Origin: Gautieria morchelliformis
Lineage: Eukaryota; Basidiomycota; Agaricomycetes; Gomphales; Gomphaceae
Reading direction: 5' to 3'
Assembly (NCBI GenBank): GCA_015179125.1
Contig: WHVA01000009.1
Coordinates: 248,001-312,000 of the forward strand
DNA: 64,000 bases
Shown: positions 41,661 through 54,466 of the stretch, piece by piece
How positions within the stretch are numbered: the first letter of the stretch is position 1
How the letters are laid out: the number at the start of each line of letters is the position of its first letter
Notes under the pieces: generated by a model
Told to the model about the DNA's origin: nothing
The model's input: the letters and a program-made list of their open reading frames with translations, nothing else
Database searches by the model: none
Program-made: the position numbers and the translations under genes

Positions 41661-42176
41661 ACATGTGTATCCACAGCGCCTCTTTCGCAGCGTGTGTTGC
41701 TGCAATATACTTGGCCTCTGTGGTTGATAACGCAACAATTGCCTGTTTCTTTGAGCTCCAGGAGACTGCGCCGCCTCCTATTGTGAAGACATAACTGGAT
41801 ATCGAGTGCCGGTGCTCTTGGGATGCCCAGCCCATGTCTGAGAAGGCTTCGAGCCCTTTTCCCATTCCACCAATGACAAGATTTATGTCTTTCGTCCCTT
41901 TGAGGTAACGGAAGACTTGTTTAACCACCTCCCAGTGCAGCCTTCCGGGGTTTTGCATAAATTGCAATAGGAGTGAAACTGCAAAGGAGATGTCTGGGCA
42001 GGTGCCCAGTGCTGTGTACATGAGGGAGCCAATGGCTTCCCTGTAAGGTACTCCACGCATATCCTTGAATTTGCCATGGGGTGGAGGGGGATTGTGATAG
42101 CGAGAGCTTGTGGTGGGGGTTGAGTGGGGTAGCAAGTGGGTTAGCATCCTGTAAGTTAAACCTCTCGAGTATTTTC

Positions 42177-42606
42177 TGTTGGGTGCATTTATGCTCCTGC
42201 ACCAAAATCAAGCATAATATGTTCGATTTATTGTGTGGTGTTTCAATCTCTTCTCACATTGTTCTTGTACCATGCACTCACTTCTCTGATTATTTTCGAA
42301 ATTTTCCAGTCACTCCCTACCTCTCCATTTCATTTTGTTATCTCTATTTTCACAAGCGGCTGCACCCAGCGGAGTTTGAAATGACTTCGACGCGTGAGCT
42401 CTTGAGAGCTAAAGGGCCGGGTGCACGTATATGCCTTCTGAGACAGGATAGTGCTCCTCTCTCAGTGACAATAAATTCACTGAGAGAGGCAAGTAGTATT
42501 CTTTATATTTTCATAGCATGTTGACTGAAAATCATGTAGTGAATTTGATTCTAGCATTCTAAGAACTCTACCGAACCTTCCCTGCCATAACCCTGAGTTG
42601 CTAACA
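42177..42606 (+). mobile_element. Solo copia LTR in copia-2, TSD TTTTC
   Basis: It starts TGTTGGGTGCATTTATG and ends GAGTTGCTAACA, like the copia-1 LTR but 430 bp long, lacking one copy of the 58-bp tandem segment. The perfect direct repeat TTTTC flanks it (42172-42176 and 42607-42611). Confidence 0.92.
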
Positions 42607-42731
42607 TTTTCTGGATGTAGGCATGCTGCAATAGCAAGATCATGTGTAACTTGCGGTCTCTTCACCTCTATCCCTAGTAGCCAGTGCAAATCCCTGAGGT
42701 CCTTAATCTTAAATATGGTGCGCAGTTCATC

Positions 42732-44580
42732 ACCAGTGAGAAATGCCCTGGATCCAGGGAGGTGGCACCGGGTGGGAGCGGTAGATGTGGTGACGTGTCG
42801 GTTAGGATCAGTAGATATCGGTCCCCAGATGATGGGCGGGACATTCTATTTTTAGGAGCTCGATTTTCTAGAATTGTTTGAGAAATGGAATCTAAACTGA
42901 CCAGATATGACCGCACTGTCTCCAGGCGTAAAAAAACATGAACTGAAAATTTTCAAGGTCCGTCAACGACTCACTTTGCGAAAACGCAAGGGCTTTTCAT
43001 AAATTCCTGAGTTAATGTAATCTTTTCAAAACTTTCAAAACCCGTGAGTTTTTACTTCAACAAACGCACACTTCTCATAAAACTAAAACCCTTAAAAAGC
43101 ATCCGCTCCCATCTCCTCTCATCTTGCCTCACACTGGGCTTCCAAGGACTCATGCATTTTTACTTCAGCAATCAGACTTGCATCGAAACACGTGATTTCA
43201 TAAGAAAAAAAGTAGTCAAAAGCCACCTGTGCATCCGCTCCTTTTTCCTCTCAGCCTTCCCCTCACTTTGCTCCTCCATCACCTGCTGCACCTGCACCAT
43301 CCTCGCTTCCATCTGCCCCCGCTCCCCCATCGCCTGCTCCTGCTCCCGCTCCATCCGCACTTCCATCTGCACCTGCACCATCCTCACTTCCATCCACTTG
43401 TTCTCCTTCATCGCCTGCTCCTGCTCCTGCTCATCCTCCATCCGTGCTTCTGTCTGCTCCTGCCCCATCCTCGCTTCCGTCTGCTCCTGCTCTATCGTCA
43501 ATTAGCTCCGCTCCCGCTGAACCATTGTCGGCTGCCGTCTGTGGACAGACAGAGAACAAACTGCATGAGTTGCTCTGCATGATCCACATTCCCCTTCGAC
43601 ACGTTTGATTACATAACCCTTAGTTCTTCGTCCTCCTGCCACTGTGCCATCTGCATCTATTGTAAGTGATAAGGTTTTTCTTCACATTTATATGATAAGT
43701 CACGCGCATATAATTGATCTTAACAGATTATTAATCCCTTGTGAGTGCTTTGATACTATCTACATATTTTTTTTTCATGAAGCTAATGCCAATTACAAGC
43801 GCAAATAGAAAACCAGGTTTATCCTCACACTCAACTCCGGGACCTAGCCCATTCGTGCATCCCACCTCTGTTGCAACCAAGAAGCACATGACCAAGACTG
43901 GCGACGGTGCCTTTTTTTATCCAAACAAGTCGAGCAACTCGGCAAGGTACATACCATGCAGGTGCGTCAACCATTGTGACTTGTTCAATCCGCAGGAACT
44001 TGTTCGCCATCAATTACTGCCGCAACCATCCCAAAACGACCAAAGGAGATTTCGAGAATGTGTGGAAGATCGTTGAAGGGGACCCAGAAAAGAAAGCAGT
44101 GAGCCGCTATTTCACTAGGTCTTTGTCGCGTCACTTATGGATGGTACTTTACAGTTCTATGTGAAGCTGAGTCTCCACAACAAGGCTCGGCGTCATCCAC
44201 TCTCAGCTAAACTTGCAAGTTCTTTTTCTGTTTTTCTCTCTGTTAACATTCTAATATTCAATAGGAGTGGTACAATGGGTGGGATCGGTGGAGAACAGGG
44301 AATCTGCGGGGATCGGTGAGGAAGAAGAATCAGCAGGGGTCGGTGCCCAGCTGTATTGTCAGATTAAAAATATTATGAAACCGATTTGAACCGATTTGTG
44401 CGATCATCCGATCTGAACTTCTCAGAACCGATAGCATCATATATAAAAAATTGTATTCATCCGGCCTGAGCATACATGAACCGATAAAAGTGGTTGCAAA
44501 ACTCAGATCCAGCATGATCAGACCGGGACAACGGTTTTCACCGACCTGAACCGCTCGGACCCGGGTCATTTCTCACTGGG
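42732..44580. mobile_element. hAT-like DNA transposon, non-autonomous or decayed
   Basis: The heptamer GTTCATC flanks it (42725-42731 and 44581-44587). The left end ACCAGTGAGAAATG and the reverse complement of the right end CCCAGTGAGAAATG differ at one base. The subterminal right region (44340-44560) is full of AACCGAT variants, as in many hAT elements. Leaving it out restores the copia-2 reverse transcriptase frame (FKDE, then LRTIFKIKDL). The interior holds a C-rich repeat coding stretch (43250-43500, CTGCTCCTGCTCC-type) and a weak frame at 43741-44076, but no transposase core that I recognise. Confidence 0.7.
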
Positions 44581-45288
44581 GTTCATCCTTGAACCTGCGG
44601 ATCATGCTCCTCGAATTCCCGGCCATGGTAAGATCATCAACGACCACTACGATGACGAGGGCATCTTGCCCGATATAGCTGTAGAATACAGTGTGCTCGA
44701 CCTCACAGCGCACAAAACCAAATTTGAACATGATCCTGCAGAACATGTCATACCACTCTCTGCCCGACTGTTTCAGGCCGTAAATTGCGCAATTGAGGCG
44801 GAAAACGTGGCGCTCCTTGCCAGGGGTCTTATACCCTTTAGCTTGATGCATGTAAACTACGTCGGTGATCGGGGCGTTGAGGTATGTGCCGTCGATGTCC
44901 GTCTGCTCAAGCTCCCAGTCTAGGGGCAATGATGCGGATGGCGGAGAGTTTGGCGGTAGGGGAACCTGTTTCATTGTAGTCTATTCCTTCTCTCCTGTGA
45001 AAAACCTTGCGCGACGAGCCTGGTTTTGTAGGCTACAACTTTGCCGTCTGCATCGTGCTTATAGTGAAAAACCAGTTTGCTTCCAACTATGTTCACACCT
45101 CCTAGGGGTTCCACAGGGTCCCAGGTCCTTAACTCAGCGTGCTGGTCCAATTCACGCTTTATGGACATATCCCACTCTTCGCGTGAGCGTGCGTCGCTCA
45201 GACTAACCGGGTCAGTTCCCACGCTCTTGGTAGCCGCCGCCATTGAAAACTCAAACGGGGATGTGTCACCCCTGTTCTTTCTTCGTTC

Positions 45289-45706
45289 ACACTATTTCCT
45301 TTTCTGGCAATAAATTCGGAGCTTGAATTCGCGCCGGTATGAATGCTCGAAATTTTGCGACAACATTGCGTCGCACATCTACAAGACGAGCAGGATGCTC
45401 AGTAGGACGCGGATAACATATGTGGACTCCCGAGTCTCGGCTGATACGCAGATAACTTCTGAGGTCGATGAACAGCAACCGAAACATGCTCATGAGGAAA
45501 TGCCGGAGGGCATGCGGCGAGTGCTTAGTATGAAGGAGAAGCGGACAAAGTTCCAGAGGCTTAGTGCGCCTGTTTATATCTCTTCAGGATGGACACACAA
45601 GACTAATTCTCTTCACAGAGGGCCACTTTGAAGGTCTCGGTTCGACACAGACACGGGAGAACACCTAGCAACCCCACCATGAGCTACACCGACCTAAAAA
45701 ACCTTC
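45289..45706 (+). pseudogene. Partial duplicate of the uS2m gene (5' part)
   Basis: From TATTTCCTTTTCTGGCAATAAA it parallels 53367-53770 through the start codon region (ATG at 45340, MNARNFATTLRRTS), the rest of exon 1, the intron and the start of exon 2. Differences include an inserted stretch (ACAAGACGAGCAGG) and a 4-nt loss that puts TAA after GGA near 45415, and TGG changed to TAG near 45670. The intron is retained, so the copy arose from DNA. Homology ends at CTAAAAAACC. Confidence 0.85.
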
Positions 45707-46206
<500 letters not shown>

Positions 46207-46209
46207 ACG

Positions 46210-47080
46210 TCTTATCTGATTCATATCATTTTATGTCATCCCCTGAGCCTTTTCCGTAAGGCGACATTCATTGACCCTCCATCGAAGATGAAACTGCAAT
46301 GACGGGACATAGATCTATATAATTAGACGGAAATCAGCGGCGCCAACAGAGGTTCCTCGTTGTAAACCTTAGGTGCACACACGGTGTGCACTCTTCTTAT
46401 GTCCCCTAAAAGACTGCTCTTGAGCGCCATCCCAGTCCTCGGGGAGTTCCGTCTTGCGTCCATCAAATAGAATTAGTTTTGATCAGCATTGTGGAGGAAG
46501 CAGTAAATGCATATCGTTTCTCACAATTTCCCTACCCGACACTTATTGACGTACGCTAAGATGTGAGTATTCAGCCTGGGGCCTATTTGTGCGTTTTAAT
46601 CCAACCTCGACCTCAAGTAATATAATGAGCAACGATGAGTACCTGAGCGACTAGCTAATGTATCATCTGCTTCACCCATGGTACTGGTCGACTGCATTCT
46701 GTGAGGGAGCGCAACAATCTCTGGAATTCAAGCCCCAATATTGTCCACGTAGTTCTGATAGTTAGGCCACAGCCGGCGCCCTGCAAGGATGGATTGGATC
46801 GACGTACATTGTTACGAGACGCCTCGGTCGGCTTCGAATATCGTAGTTAGCTTTATCGATATTTGAAGCTTCAACGGGGTAGCATCGAACATGATATTTC
46901 GGCTTACAAGCTTGTTTGTTCATCAACTCTTTGGCGAATAAGCAAGTGCTAGTCACACTAGTATATTTATATATATATTTCCGAGACCATTGACTCGTTT
47001 CAAAGTGCCGTGCGCATGTCAAAATCTTTTCTATCCAGATACACATCTAATTACTCAAAAAAGGTAAACATCTGGCAGTC
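46210..47080. other. Intergenic, no gene seen
   Basis: Short frames only. The 3' untranslated region of the MFS gene should occupy the right edge. No repeat family recognised. Confidence 0.5.
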
Positions 47081-47083
47081 CAT

Positions 47084-49500
47084 TCACTCATCTGCTTCAC
47101 TTTCCCAAAGTACTTCACCGGGAGGTGGGTTTTGCGGAAGGCCTTCATATTTTCCTGTCAGATTCGCCTTCCGTCGATCCCTCCAAGCAGCCACCACACT
47201 CAAGAAGAGGGCCAGCACACAGGCCAGAGTAGTTATGAGCAACGTGCTGGCGTAACATACGCGACCTTCGAAGCATTGGCCGGCTAGTCCTGATGCCGGC
47301 GCGCGAGGGCCACTTGTTAGGTCGGTGGAACGAGGAACATGTGCGTCGACATTCCACCCGAACAGAACGCTGAAAATGTTGCCACCTAGGAGAGGTGCCA
47401 AAGTTACGAAGCCCCAATTCTCGGAAAAATGGGCTATCCAAGCATGCAAGGTCATAACGGGCGTTCAGCGCGTGAGTATCCTGAAATACATATGGTACAT
47501 ACCCAAACCGAACCACTCCATTGTCACCTGAAAAAGAAGAGCCACGGAGAACTCAGTCATCAGAACTTTTCATTGGTCAATGTACGGCAACAGCGTTCAC
47601 CGTAGGTAACAACCCGAAAATGCCGCCATAACCCGATCCCAAGAGTAATGATGCCAGCCAGAGATGATTTGGGTCCTCAACCAGGGCTCCCACGATTTGG
47701 GAGACCATGAGGAGGATAGAAACTAGTGACATAAGGTAGGACCGGTGGATCGCGTAACGGCTCTTCAGAAAGTCAGCCCCCGCTCCTAAATTAGAGCAGC
47801 CATGCCATTGGTGAAAAACAGTTAGCATCGGTTCAACTAGCTGACCTTAATTGCCAGACTGACCGAATGCAATGCGAGAACCGCAATTGGCCAAGCTAAT
47901 CAAAGAGACTTGCGCGGTTTGGAGGTGGACAGCCTTTATTCTGTCATAGTCAGGGTTTCCTTTCGCTAACAGCGCTTGTGCAATAGTTCCGACGTTGTTA
48001 ATGTCTGATATTTCGTATGAGCAAGAGGTCAACTTATACACTGGATCGTCTCACACATTAAGCCTGTTCCACTCTCTGCGTAGAATGATAAGTATACCCT
48101 ATAGGCGAGAAGTGGGTGACACTCACGTATCGAAAGAATACAAAATAACACCCAAAACTCCCATCCAGTCAGCATCCGCCATCCGTGTGTATCTACGGGT
48201 TCCGGGAGCGGGAGAGACCTTGTCTTACTGACAGTTTTCTGAGAAGATGACGCCCTTCTTCCACTATCACCCCTAGAAGGAGAAATTGCTATAGAACGAG
48301 ACCTCGTCTGCGAATCTGTTTCGGCCAAAAGGACATCAGGGTGAATGTCTGTGACCCTCCCGTCGTGGGCTTCAGCACTTATATCGGCGTCTTCATGGCC
48401 GCCAGATTCACGTGCGTAGCTGTTGAGGCCACGCTCGCCTGCCACCGTATTGTTGGCATCATAGTCCAGAAGGCGAGACGTGCTATCACGGAAGTCATCT
48501 CCTGAGTGCAAAGTCAACCCCCCCGGGCCGGCATCTGGGCGTTCAGAATGAGGAACAGGGCGGATGGTCAGGAATCCGATGATGATGGGAAGGGAAGTAC
48601 CGAGGGACAGAAAGAGGAGAAAAGATGAGGTATTGTCAGGAAAGAACCAGCGTGCGAGAGCAGAGAAGAAGAAAGCAGATAGACCAAATCCGGAAAGTAC
48701 AAAGCCTACGGTCGTCGCACGCTGAAGAGGGAGTAGGCACAGATTACAAGAATGGAATTGGATTATAACTTACCAAGTGCTCAGGAAAGCTCTTAGCTGT
48801 CGAGTTCATCGCTGCTATAAGGCCCGAGGACCCACCGGCTCCAGTCATAAAGGACAATGCTGACATCACTATGAGACTGAATAGCGGGAGGACATCTTCA
48901 CTTGATGGCCCAGCATCAAAGTAACCGCGGAGGCCTATATATCCCGCAAACAGAAAGACAGACGCCAAGACGAGAAGACTATGAGGAGATAGAAATGTCA
49001 CGATTCATCTTCTGACATGTTAATACACACGCACAGTCGTGGGCCATGCTTATCGGCAATACGTCCAAGCACAACGCCGCTGGTGTATACACCCACTGTG
49101 CAGGGGGATGGTAAGCAACAGGCTGATGCTAACAAAGTAGACATATGCGCACTGTTACCCGAAAGACCTAGTTATGGCAGTTAAAGCCTTAAGACCGGAA
49201 TCAGGCAAATAACCTCCTTACCGATGATGTTTAACTGGGTGTTCGTTATGTGGAGTCTGGCACCCATTTGAGGCGCATAAGCTAAAATTGAACGAAAGTG
49301 TTAGTACCTTGAGTTCAGTATGGATGGATAGCCGTTCTTCACCAGAAAAAACCTGATCAGATACGAGCGTGCCTGATCAGCTGAGGACTCTGCGACTCTG
49401 GGAAAGCCTGGAGACACACATAGTTTGTACCAGAGCTCAAAGATGTTAGCACTGCGCCCAGCAGAGTCGCAGTCCTAGCGCGAGCCAGCCTATCCCCCAT
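47084..49500 (-). CDS. Major facilitator transporter, Mch1/nodulin-like group
   Basis: An intact multi-exon gene for a 12-helix permease of the group that includes yeast Mch1 and plant nodulin-like proteins; such proteins are often vacuolar, and the substrate is unknown. Exon 1 starts MGDRLARARTATLLGAVL at 49500, then SSGTNYV. After an intron of about 140 nt comes AYAPQMGARLHITNTQLNII. Later exons give GVVLGRIADKHGPR (the loop 2-3 motif), SLLVLASVFLFAGYIGLRGY, SFMTGAGGSSGLIAAMNS, STAKSFPEHL, a long acidic central loop (48030-48520) and GWRMLTGWEFWVLFCILSI. Then come DINNVGTIAQALLAKGN, DFLKSRYAIHRSYLMSLVSI, LLLGSGYGGIFGLLPT and LLGGNIFSVLFGWNVDAH. The last exon has CYASTLLITTLACVLALFL and a short tail ending ESEADE at 47084. 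I saw no disabling change; splice borders are approximate. Confidence 0.85.
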
Positions 49501-49649
49501 AGCAGGATACTATGCCAGCGGGGTGAGAGGAAAATAGTCCGACGCAATATATATACCAGCCCGGTTTAGGTCATTCGTTCAATGACGGCTATTTAGGAAC
49601 CCGCCGTGGGAAAGGTGCCTATTCCAAAATAGGCAAGTCCCAAGTAGTG

Positions 49650-49962
49650 TTGCCGGACCTCGGCTTTGTCTCTGTCCCGAGCCAAGCTACTGGTAGCCGG
49701 CTCTATTTGTGATGGCTTCAAGCCGGGCCATTTAAAAACCCAGGAGAGTTGGGGCTTCCATATGGTTCTCAGAATGTATTTTACAGTGTATAGAAATATT
49801 TTTTGTTATATAAAAGCTACCTAGGTGCCTGTGAGCCGGCCCAGCGTTCAAGCCGTTTGTCATCTCCGTAGCCGGCTCCCAAAATATGGCTTGGCTCGGC
49901 TAATTTGCAGCTCGGCTCACGGCTTAGCCGGAACCGGGTCCCGGCGCCAACAACCGTAAGTC
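49650..49962. mobile_element. hAT-like MITE rich in AGCCGGCTC motifs
   Basis: The left end TAGTGTTGCCGGACC and the reverse complement of the right end (GTTGTTGGCGCCGGGACC) are similar. The interior repeats AGCCGGCTC, GGCTCGGCT and TCAAGCCG. AAGTCC occurs just outside both ends (49639-49644 and 49959-49964), a possible worn target duplication. No coding capacity. Confidence 0.45.
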
Positions 49963-49964
49963 CG

Positions 49965-52900
49965 TGACTGCGCATCACACCGTCTGTAGCTTCCCGGTAA
50001 TGGCACGTCTGTATGACGGCTCTGGCGTGGGTGGGAAATTGGAAGGATACGCCGCTACGGTGCGACTCAGCCTCGCGACATGCCGTGGAATTCCACCAAC
50101 GAATCCCTGCAATAAGACTAGTGCTACTGTGGCCCCCAAAACACTATGCTGGCTTGTGCTTGGATAAATCAAACCGTGTGGGAGAGCACTAGAGAGCCGA
50201 CGATCGACACATGCTCAAATCAGGCTTTTCTGGACCAGCTGGAGCTGTTAACTAGTTTGAGAATATGTCCAGTGAGATCTCAGAGTATATGCGGCGGCAG
50301 GTTCATGTTATATACTTATGGGCGACCTTAGGAGGCTATTGCCGGTATTTCGCAAAACAATTACTAATTGTTTAGGGGGTGCCACAGATACTCTGGGAAA
50401 CGAGTCGACGATTGAAATATTGACATGACATCTCATCATCATGACCACTGTCGGACAACACGTTGGTGCCCCATGTGTTGAGACACTGCCCGACGACGGA
50501 ACCAGATCAAGCTTCAATGTACCACCGCATATCGAATTTTATGCGTGCAAGGTGCGTGTATTGATGCAGATGACGCCTCGATTGGAGCGGGATGAAAAAA
50601 GGTGCTAAGTACTTAGCAGCTTTACGAACACTTATGGACCGTTTGCGTGCCGCTGTCACCCGGTAACCGTAAAGCTCAGAAGAAGTCAGGATCATAGGTT
50701 TGATGGCTCGGGATTGTCTCCACCAGTCTTCCAAATACCCCAGTGGTCATGTATTGTTCGACTAATTTATCATCTACTGTACGTATATGTGCATTCGCGT
50801 CCGATTGTCCACAGGCCAGCAGCCTAACCGCAGTGAAGAGTGCTATAATTTAGTTCTCACGGCTTGACATATACACGTGGGGGATCTGGAAGCAGTCGCA
50901 TAGCTACAACTCGCTTCTAAATGGCATGATCCAGTGCAATGCGTATTCATTGTTCACAATGATGACACGTCCAGTGATCTAATTGAGCTTCTGCCTGAAT
51001 AGGTATCATCGATTCTCTTCACATATATAAGGCTGGTGCTATCTTCAAAGACTCTTCGTCCCACCACTTTTCCCCAGTCGTGACTCGAGTTCCATCGCCA
51101 AAGTTGTTCATAGCTACCGAGGTGAGTCTCTGACCTCTGGTTGACTACCACGGCGACGCGGCGCTCGCAGCGGACGATCGCCGCGCCGCCGCCTCACCCA
51201 CCTCTAAGGCTGCCACGCCCAGCCACTCCACCGCCGCCGCCGCGGCTACGGCCTAGGCCACGCAGGGCCACCGTAAATCTGCCCCAGATCCCCGCCACAG
51301 TCCCGGCTCGAAGGGACCATCGACGGGGAGCACCGAAGGCGAATGCCAGAGCCAAGGGAAAGAGCGGGAATGCGCAAGGCCGGGCAGCTCGCGGGAGCAG
51401 CAGCCCTCGCATCAACACACAACACTTAACCTCCGTAGAGCCGGAGCTCAATTTGAGCTCTGAAGCCGGGCGCATTCATATGCCGTTGGTCGGTAGGAGG
51501 GCCACGGCGAACAGTCCGTGGGAAACTGATCATGCAACATGAATTTACGCTGCAGCCCGCTGGGTCGCTTGTGCGGAGCGAATGGATCTCCTGACGGTTA
51601 TGTACATAGTTGCTGATTACAAACGGTGGGTACCCGAATCGTTATGATCTTTCGCCAACCCTAAGTTCTAACAAGTCGGCGGTGAACACAGCTCGCAGGT
51701 GATTTCCGCAATGTCGTCACGCCAGAGTAAAAAAGTGGGAAGAAAAGTCTCTTTCGAATGTCGGATACTATTGTATCATCAATTCACAATGTACATCATT
51801 GGATCAGATATTTTTCGTGCACGAGCCGTTACCGGGTGTCCCTCATGATTTATGGATTCAGTGAAATATTTGATAGTCTAAGTGCAATGACGAGTACGAG
51901 CTCTACGGCCGGACACGAGTGTTTGATCATGCATCAGCTCCTTTCGCTGCGACCACCATCTAGTAGTCGGGTCCTTCCGTTGATCTCGTAAAAACACTTT
52001 GAATTAGCGGTGTTTCAACACTCCTTGGGGCGTACATCCGTTCCATACCATGCACTCGCGACAATGGCTTCTCTCACCTCCGATTCGTCGATACAGCAAG
52101 CAAGTTTCATACACACAGACAGTTCCTTGCAAGTAAGTTGCATAATTTGCCGTGGGGTTTGATGGCGGCAGCTGAGGCTACATGTTCTACGCCCCAGAGT
52201 TCCTTTCCCCAAGCCTCTCATATCTCCCCTCGCTCCCGAAGGCTCGTCCCATAACCCTGGACACATCCGTCAACCCGCTCGTGCTCCTACCCAGCTCCTA
52301 CCTTCAAGAGTCTATTGCCAACCCACCTTCGCAGGACCGCCCCCGGTGGGAGGGTTCGAGCCGCCTTGGGTGGCGGGAGGGTTTGGCCTGGCACTGCAAG
52401 TGGAGGAGTTTGAGGCGCCTTGGGTGTTGGGAGGGCTTCAGCTGGGAGGGTGTGAGCTGGACATTGCTGCGCAGGTCACTGGGAGATGTCCAAAGCAAAG
52501 TTAGCGAGAGAGTTTCGACACGCTATATAAGTATAACACATCGAACTTACGAGCCATATTTGACTGATGAACTTTCCAAAAGTCTGGTTCTAATTCAGTG
52601 TGATATTTCTGCCGTCCATGAACAAAAGAACCATGGTTTTGTCAAGGAAGCGATATACAAAAGATGAGAAAGCTCAGCTGATAGCTCACCAACATGTGTG
52701 GTCCTCATGCATCATGGCCACTCTTCCCCAAGCGTCAAGTGCGGAAACGCGGTGGTTGGCACCTCTGTCCTTGTTCTGATTAGATGGGGAGTTCCGACCG
52801 ATATCATGCTCACTTGTCAAAGGAAGCGGTTTATGTAAACCCAGAAAGTGAACCATGTTTGCTGGAACAATAAAGGGGCGTATCCTGGTCAGGTGCAGAG
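49965..52900. other. Intergenic region without a supported gene
   Basis: Open frames are short or biased. A TATA-like CATATATAAGG at about 51021 precedes a GC-rich Arg/Pro frame (51141-51542) that lacks an ATG; it could be an exon, but nothing supports it further. Around 52335-52480 a minisatellite-like run repeats GGGAGGGTT and GCCTTGGGTG. No retroelement homology seen. Confidence 0.4.
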
Positions 52901-52913
52901 GCATCCTTTGTTC

Positions 52914-52996
52914 TTGTCGGACTTATTAGCCTTGTCTGCGTTTCTCAAGCCTGGCGAGACGTGGCCAATGCCACACCCCAGCTTTGGACAGTGTGA
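52914..52996 (+). pseudogene. F-box-like fragment
   Basis: The frame reads LISLVCVSQAWRDVANATPQLW and then TV and stop. The pattern C-x-x-x-W-R-x-V-A-x-x-T-P-x-L-W is the second half of the F-box as it occurs in very many Agaricomycete proteins. No start, first half or downstream domain was found, so it is a relic or a single exon. Confidence 0.4.
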
Positions 52997-53412
52997 CTAG
53001 TGTTGGTGTGGATGATGAATGTGGACGTTCTGAACACCAACCCTAGTCCGAAGGTGGTGGGCAAGCACGCGATGCATGGCCACAGTAATTGTACTTATTA
53101 CTGCTTAAATATTGAACCCATAACAAAGCCAATAACTTCCCTGGAATTCTCTCATTGAGAGCTTTCGATTGGTCCCCGGTTCATATTTTTTGGTGGCGTT
53201 GGGGACTAGTGGCTTAATGTTAATATCGTGAGACGGCAGGGCTATTGTCGACGACAGGCGGCCAGTCTTCGGAGACGGAATTGGGAGCTTTGCAAATTGG
53301 CTGACTAAGAGACTTCGAGGAGAACAGAGCAGGCAATGACTGCCAACGACCACGGATACGGGACGGTATTTCCTTTTCTGGCAATAAAGTCGGAGCTTGA
53401 ATTCGCTCCGGT

Positions 53413-54422
53413 ATGAATGCTCGAAATTTTGCGACAACATTGCGTCGCACATCGAGATACTCAGTAGGACGAGGATACTCAACATATGTGGACGCTCGAG
53501 TCTCAGAGGATACGCAGATAACTTCTGAGGTCAATGAACAGCAACCGAAACATGCTCATGAGGAAATGCCGGAGGGCATGCGGCGAGTGCTCAGTATGAA
53601 GGAGAAGCGGACAAAGTTCCAGAGGCTTAGTGCGCCTGTTTTATATCTCTTCAGGACGGACACACAAGACTAATTCTCTTCACAGAGGGGCACTTTGAAG
53701 GTCTCGGTTCGACACAGACACGGGAGAACACCTGGCAACCCCACCATGAGCTACACCGGCCTAAAAAACCCTCTCATCTCACCCTATCCGCCTTAATCGC
53801 TGCCGGCGCACATTTTGGGCACTCAAAAACGATCCTTAATCCCAACTTCATACCCTACGCCTATGGCACACGCGCTGGAATCACTTTAATTAACCTCGAC
53901 ACAACGCTTCCCCTCTTACGGCGTGCAGCCGCTCTTGTGCGCGCCGTCGCGATGCATGACGGCACCGTTGTGTTTGTGGGCACCCGCCCGGATCTTAAAG
54001 ACCCAGTGCGCGTCGCTGCAGAACGTATGGGCGAGAACGCATACCACGTAGGCGAAAAATGGCTCCCAGGCACATTTACAAACCGTGTGCATCTATTTGG
54101 TGCAGATGTGGCTTCGAACCAACGCGTAATACCTGACCTTGTCATTTTTCTCAACCCCATTCCGAATCTGCATGCGATACGCGAGTGTGCGATCTCGCAT
54201 GTGCCGACGGTGGGGATTATAGACTCGAACGTCGACCCGCGGATAGTCATGTACCCCATCCCCGCCAATGATGAGAGTCCACGGACAGCGGAGCTTGTGG
54301 CCGGTGTGTTGAGTATTGCAGGACGAGAGGGGAACGAATTACGGAAGCAAGAGGAACAGCGCCACCGAGAGCTTGCTGCATTTCAAAAATTTAACAATGA
54401 TCGTCATCGACGTGCTCACTAA
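53413..54422 (+). CDS. MRP4: Mitochondrial small ribosomal subunit protein uS2m
   Basis: A component of the mitochondrial 37S subunit. Exon 1 (53413 to about 53637) starts MNARNFATTLRRTSRYSVGR, a basic leader lacking acidic residues as expected for mitochondrial import, and ends RTKFQRLSAP. An intron of about 50 nt (GTTTTATATC...CACAGAG, to about 53687) keeps frame into GHFEGLGSTQTRENTW, PHHELHRPKKPSHL and the uS2 core: IAAGAHFGHSKTILNPNF, YAYGTRAGITLINLDTTLPL, LRRAAALVRAVAMHDG, VVFVGTRPDLKDPV, GEKWLPGTFTNR, PDLVIFLNPIPN, AISHVPTVGIIDSN and NDESPRTAELVAGVL. It ends with a charged tail at 54422. About 320 residues, a normal length, no lesion. It converges on SHQ1 with 44 bp between stop codons. 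Confidence 0.92.
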
Positions 54423-54466
54423 TAGTACCTTGACTCCCGATATAGAGTTCATTCGTAAGGAAGTGT

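Larger units (their letters stand above)
41645..45290 (-). pseudogene. Copia-2 pol remnant, interrupted twice
   Basis: A second copia family on the minus strand. From right to left: reverse transcriptase N-terminus (LGGVNIVGSKLVFHYKHDAD, RLVAQGFSQE, 45240-44980); the middle (LEQTDIDGTYLNAP, IYGLKQSGREWY, VVVDDLTMAG, 44970-44590); a 1.85-kb insertion; FKIKDLRDLHWLLGIEVKR (about 42720-42670); a solo LTR; then ILERFNLQDANPLATPL and RNase H (EAFSDMGWASQEHRHSISSY, SSKKQAIVALSTTEAKYIAA, 42170-41660). The frame closes across both insertions when they and one target copy are left out. Stops and frame changes elsewhere show decay. Gag, protease and integrase are absent. Confidence 0.8.

Noticed and set aside
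43044..43505. Pro/Ser/Cys frame inside the hAT-like element
   Set aside because: It is driven by CTGCTCCTGCTCC-type repeats and is open on both strands; no transposase or zinc-finger motif found.
51141..51542. Arg/Pro-rich frame with a TATA-like box upstream
   Set aside because: It has no ATG, strong compositional bias and an overlapping open frame on the other strand; listed only as part of the intergenic region.
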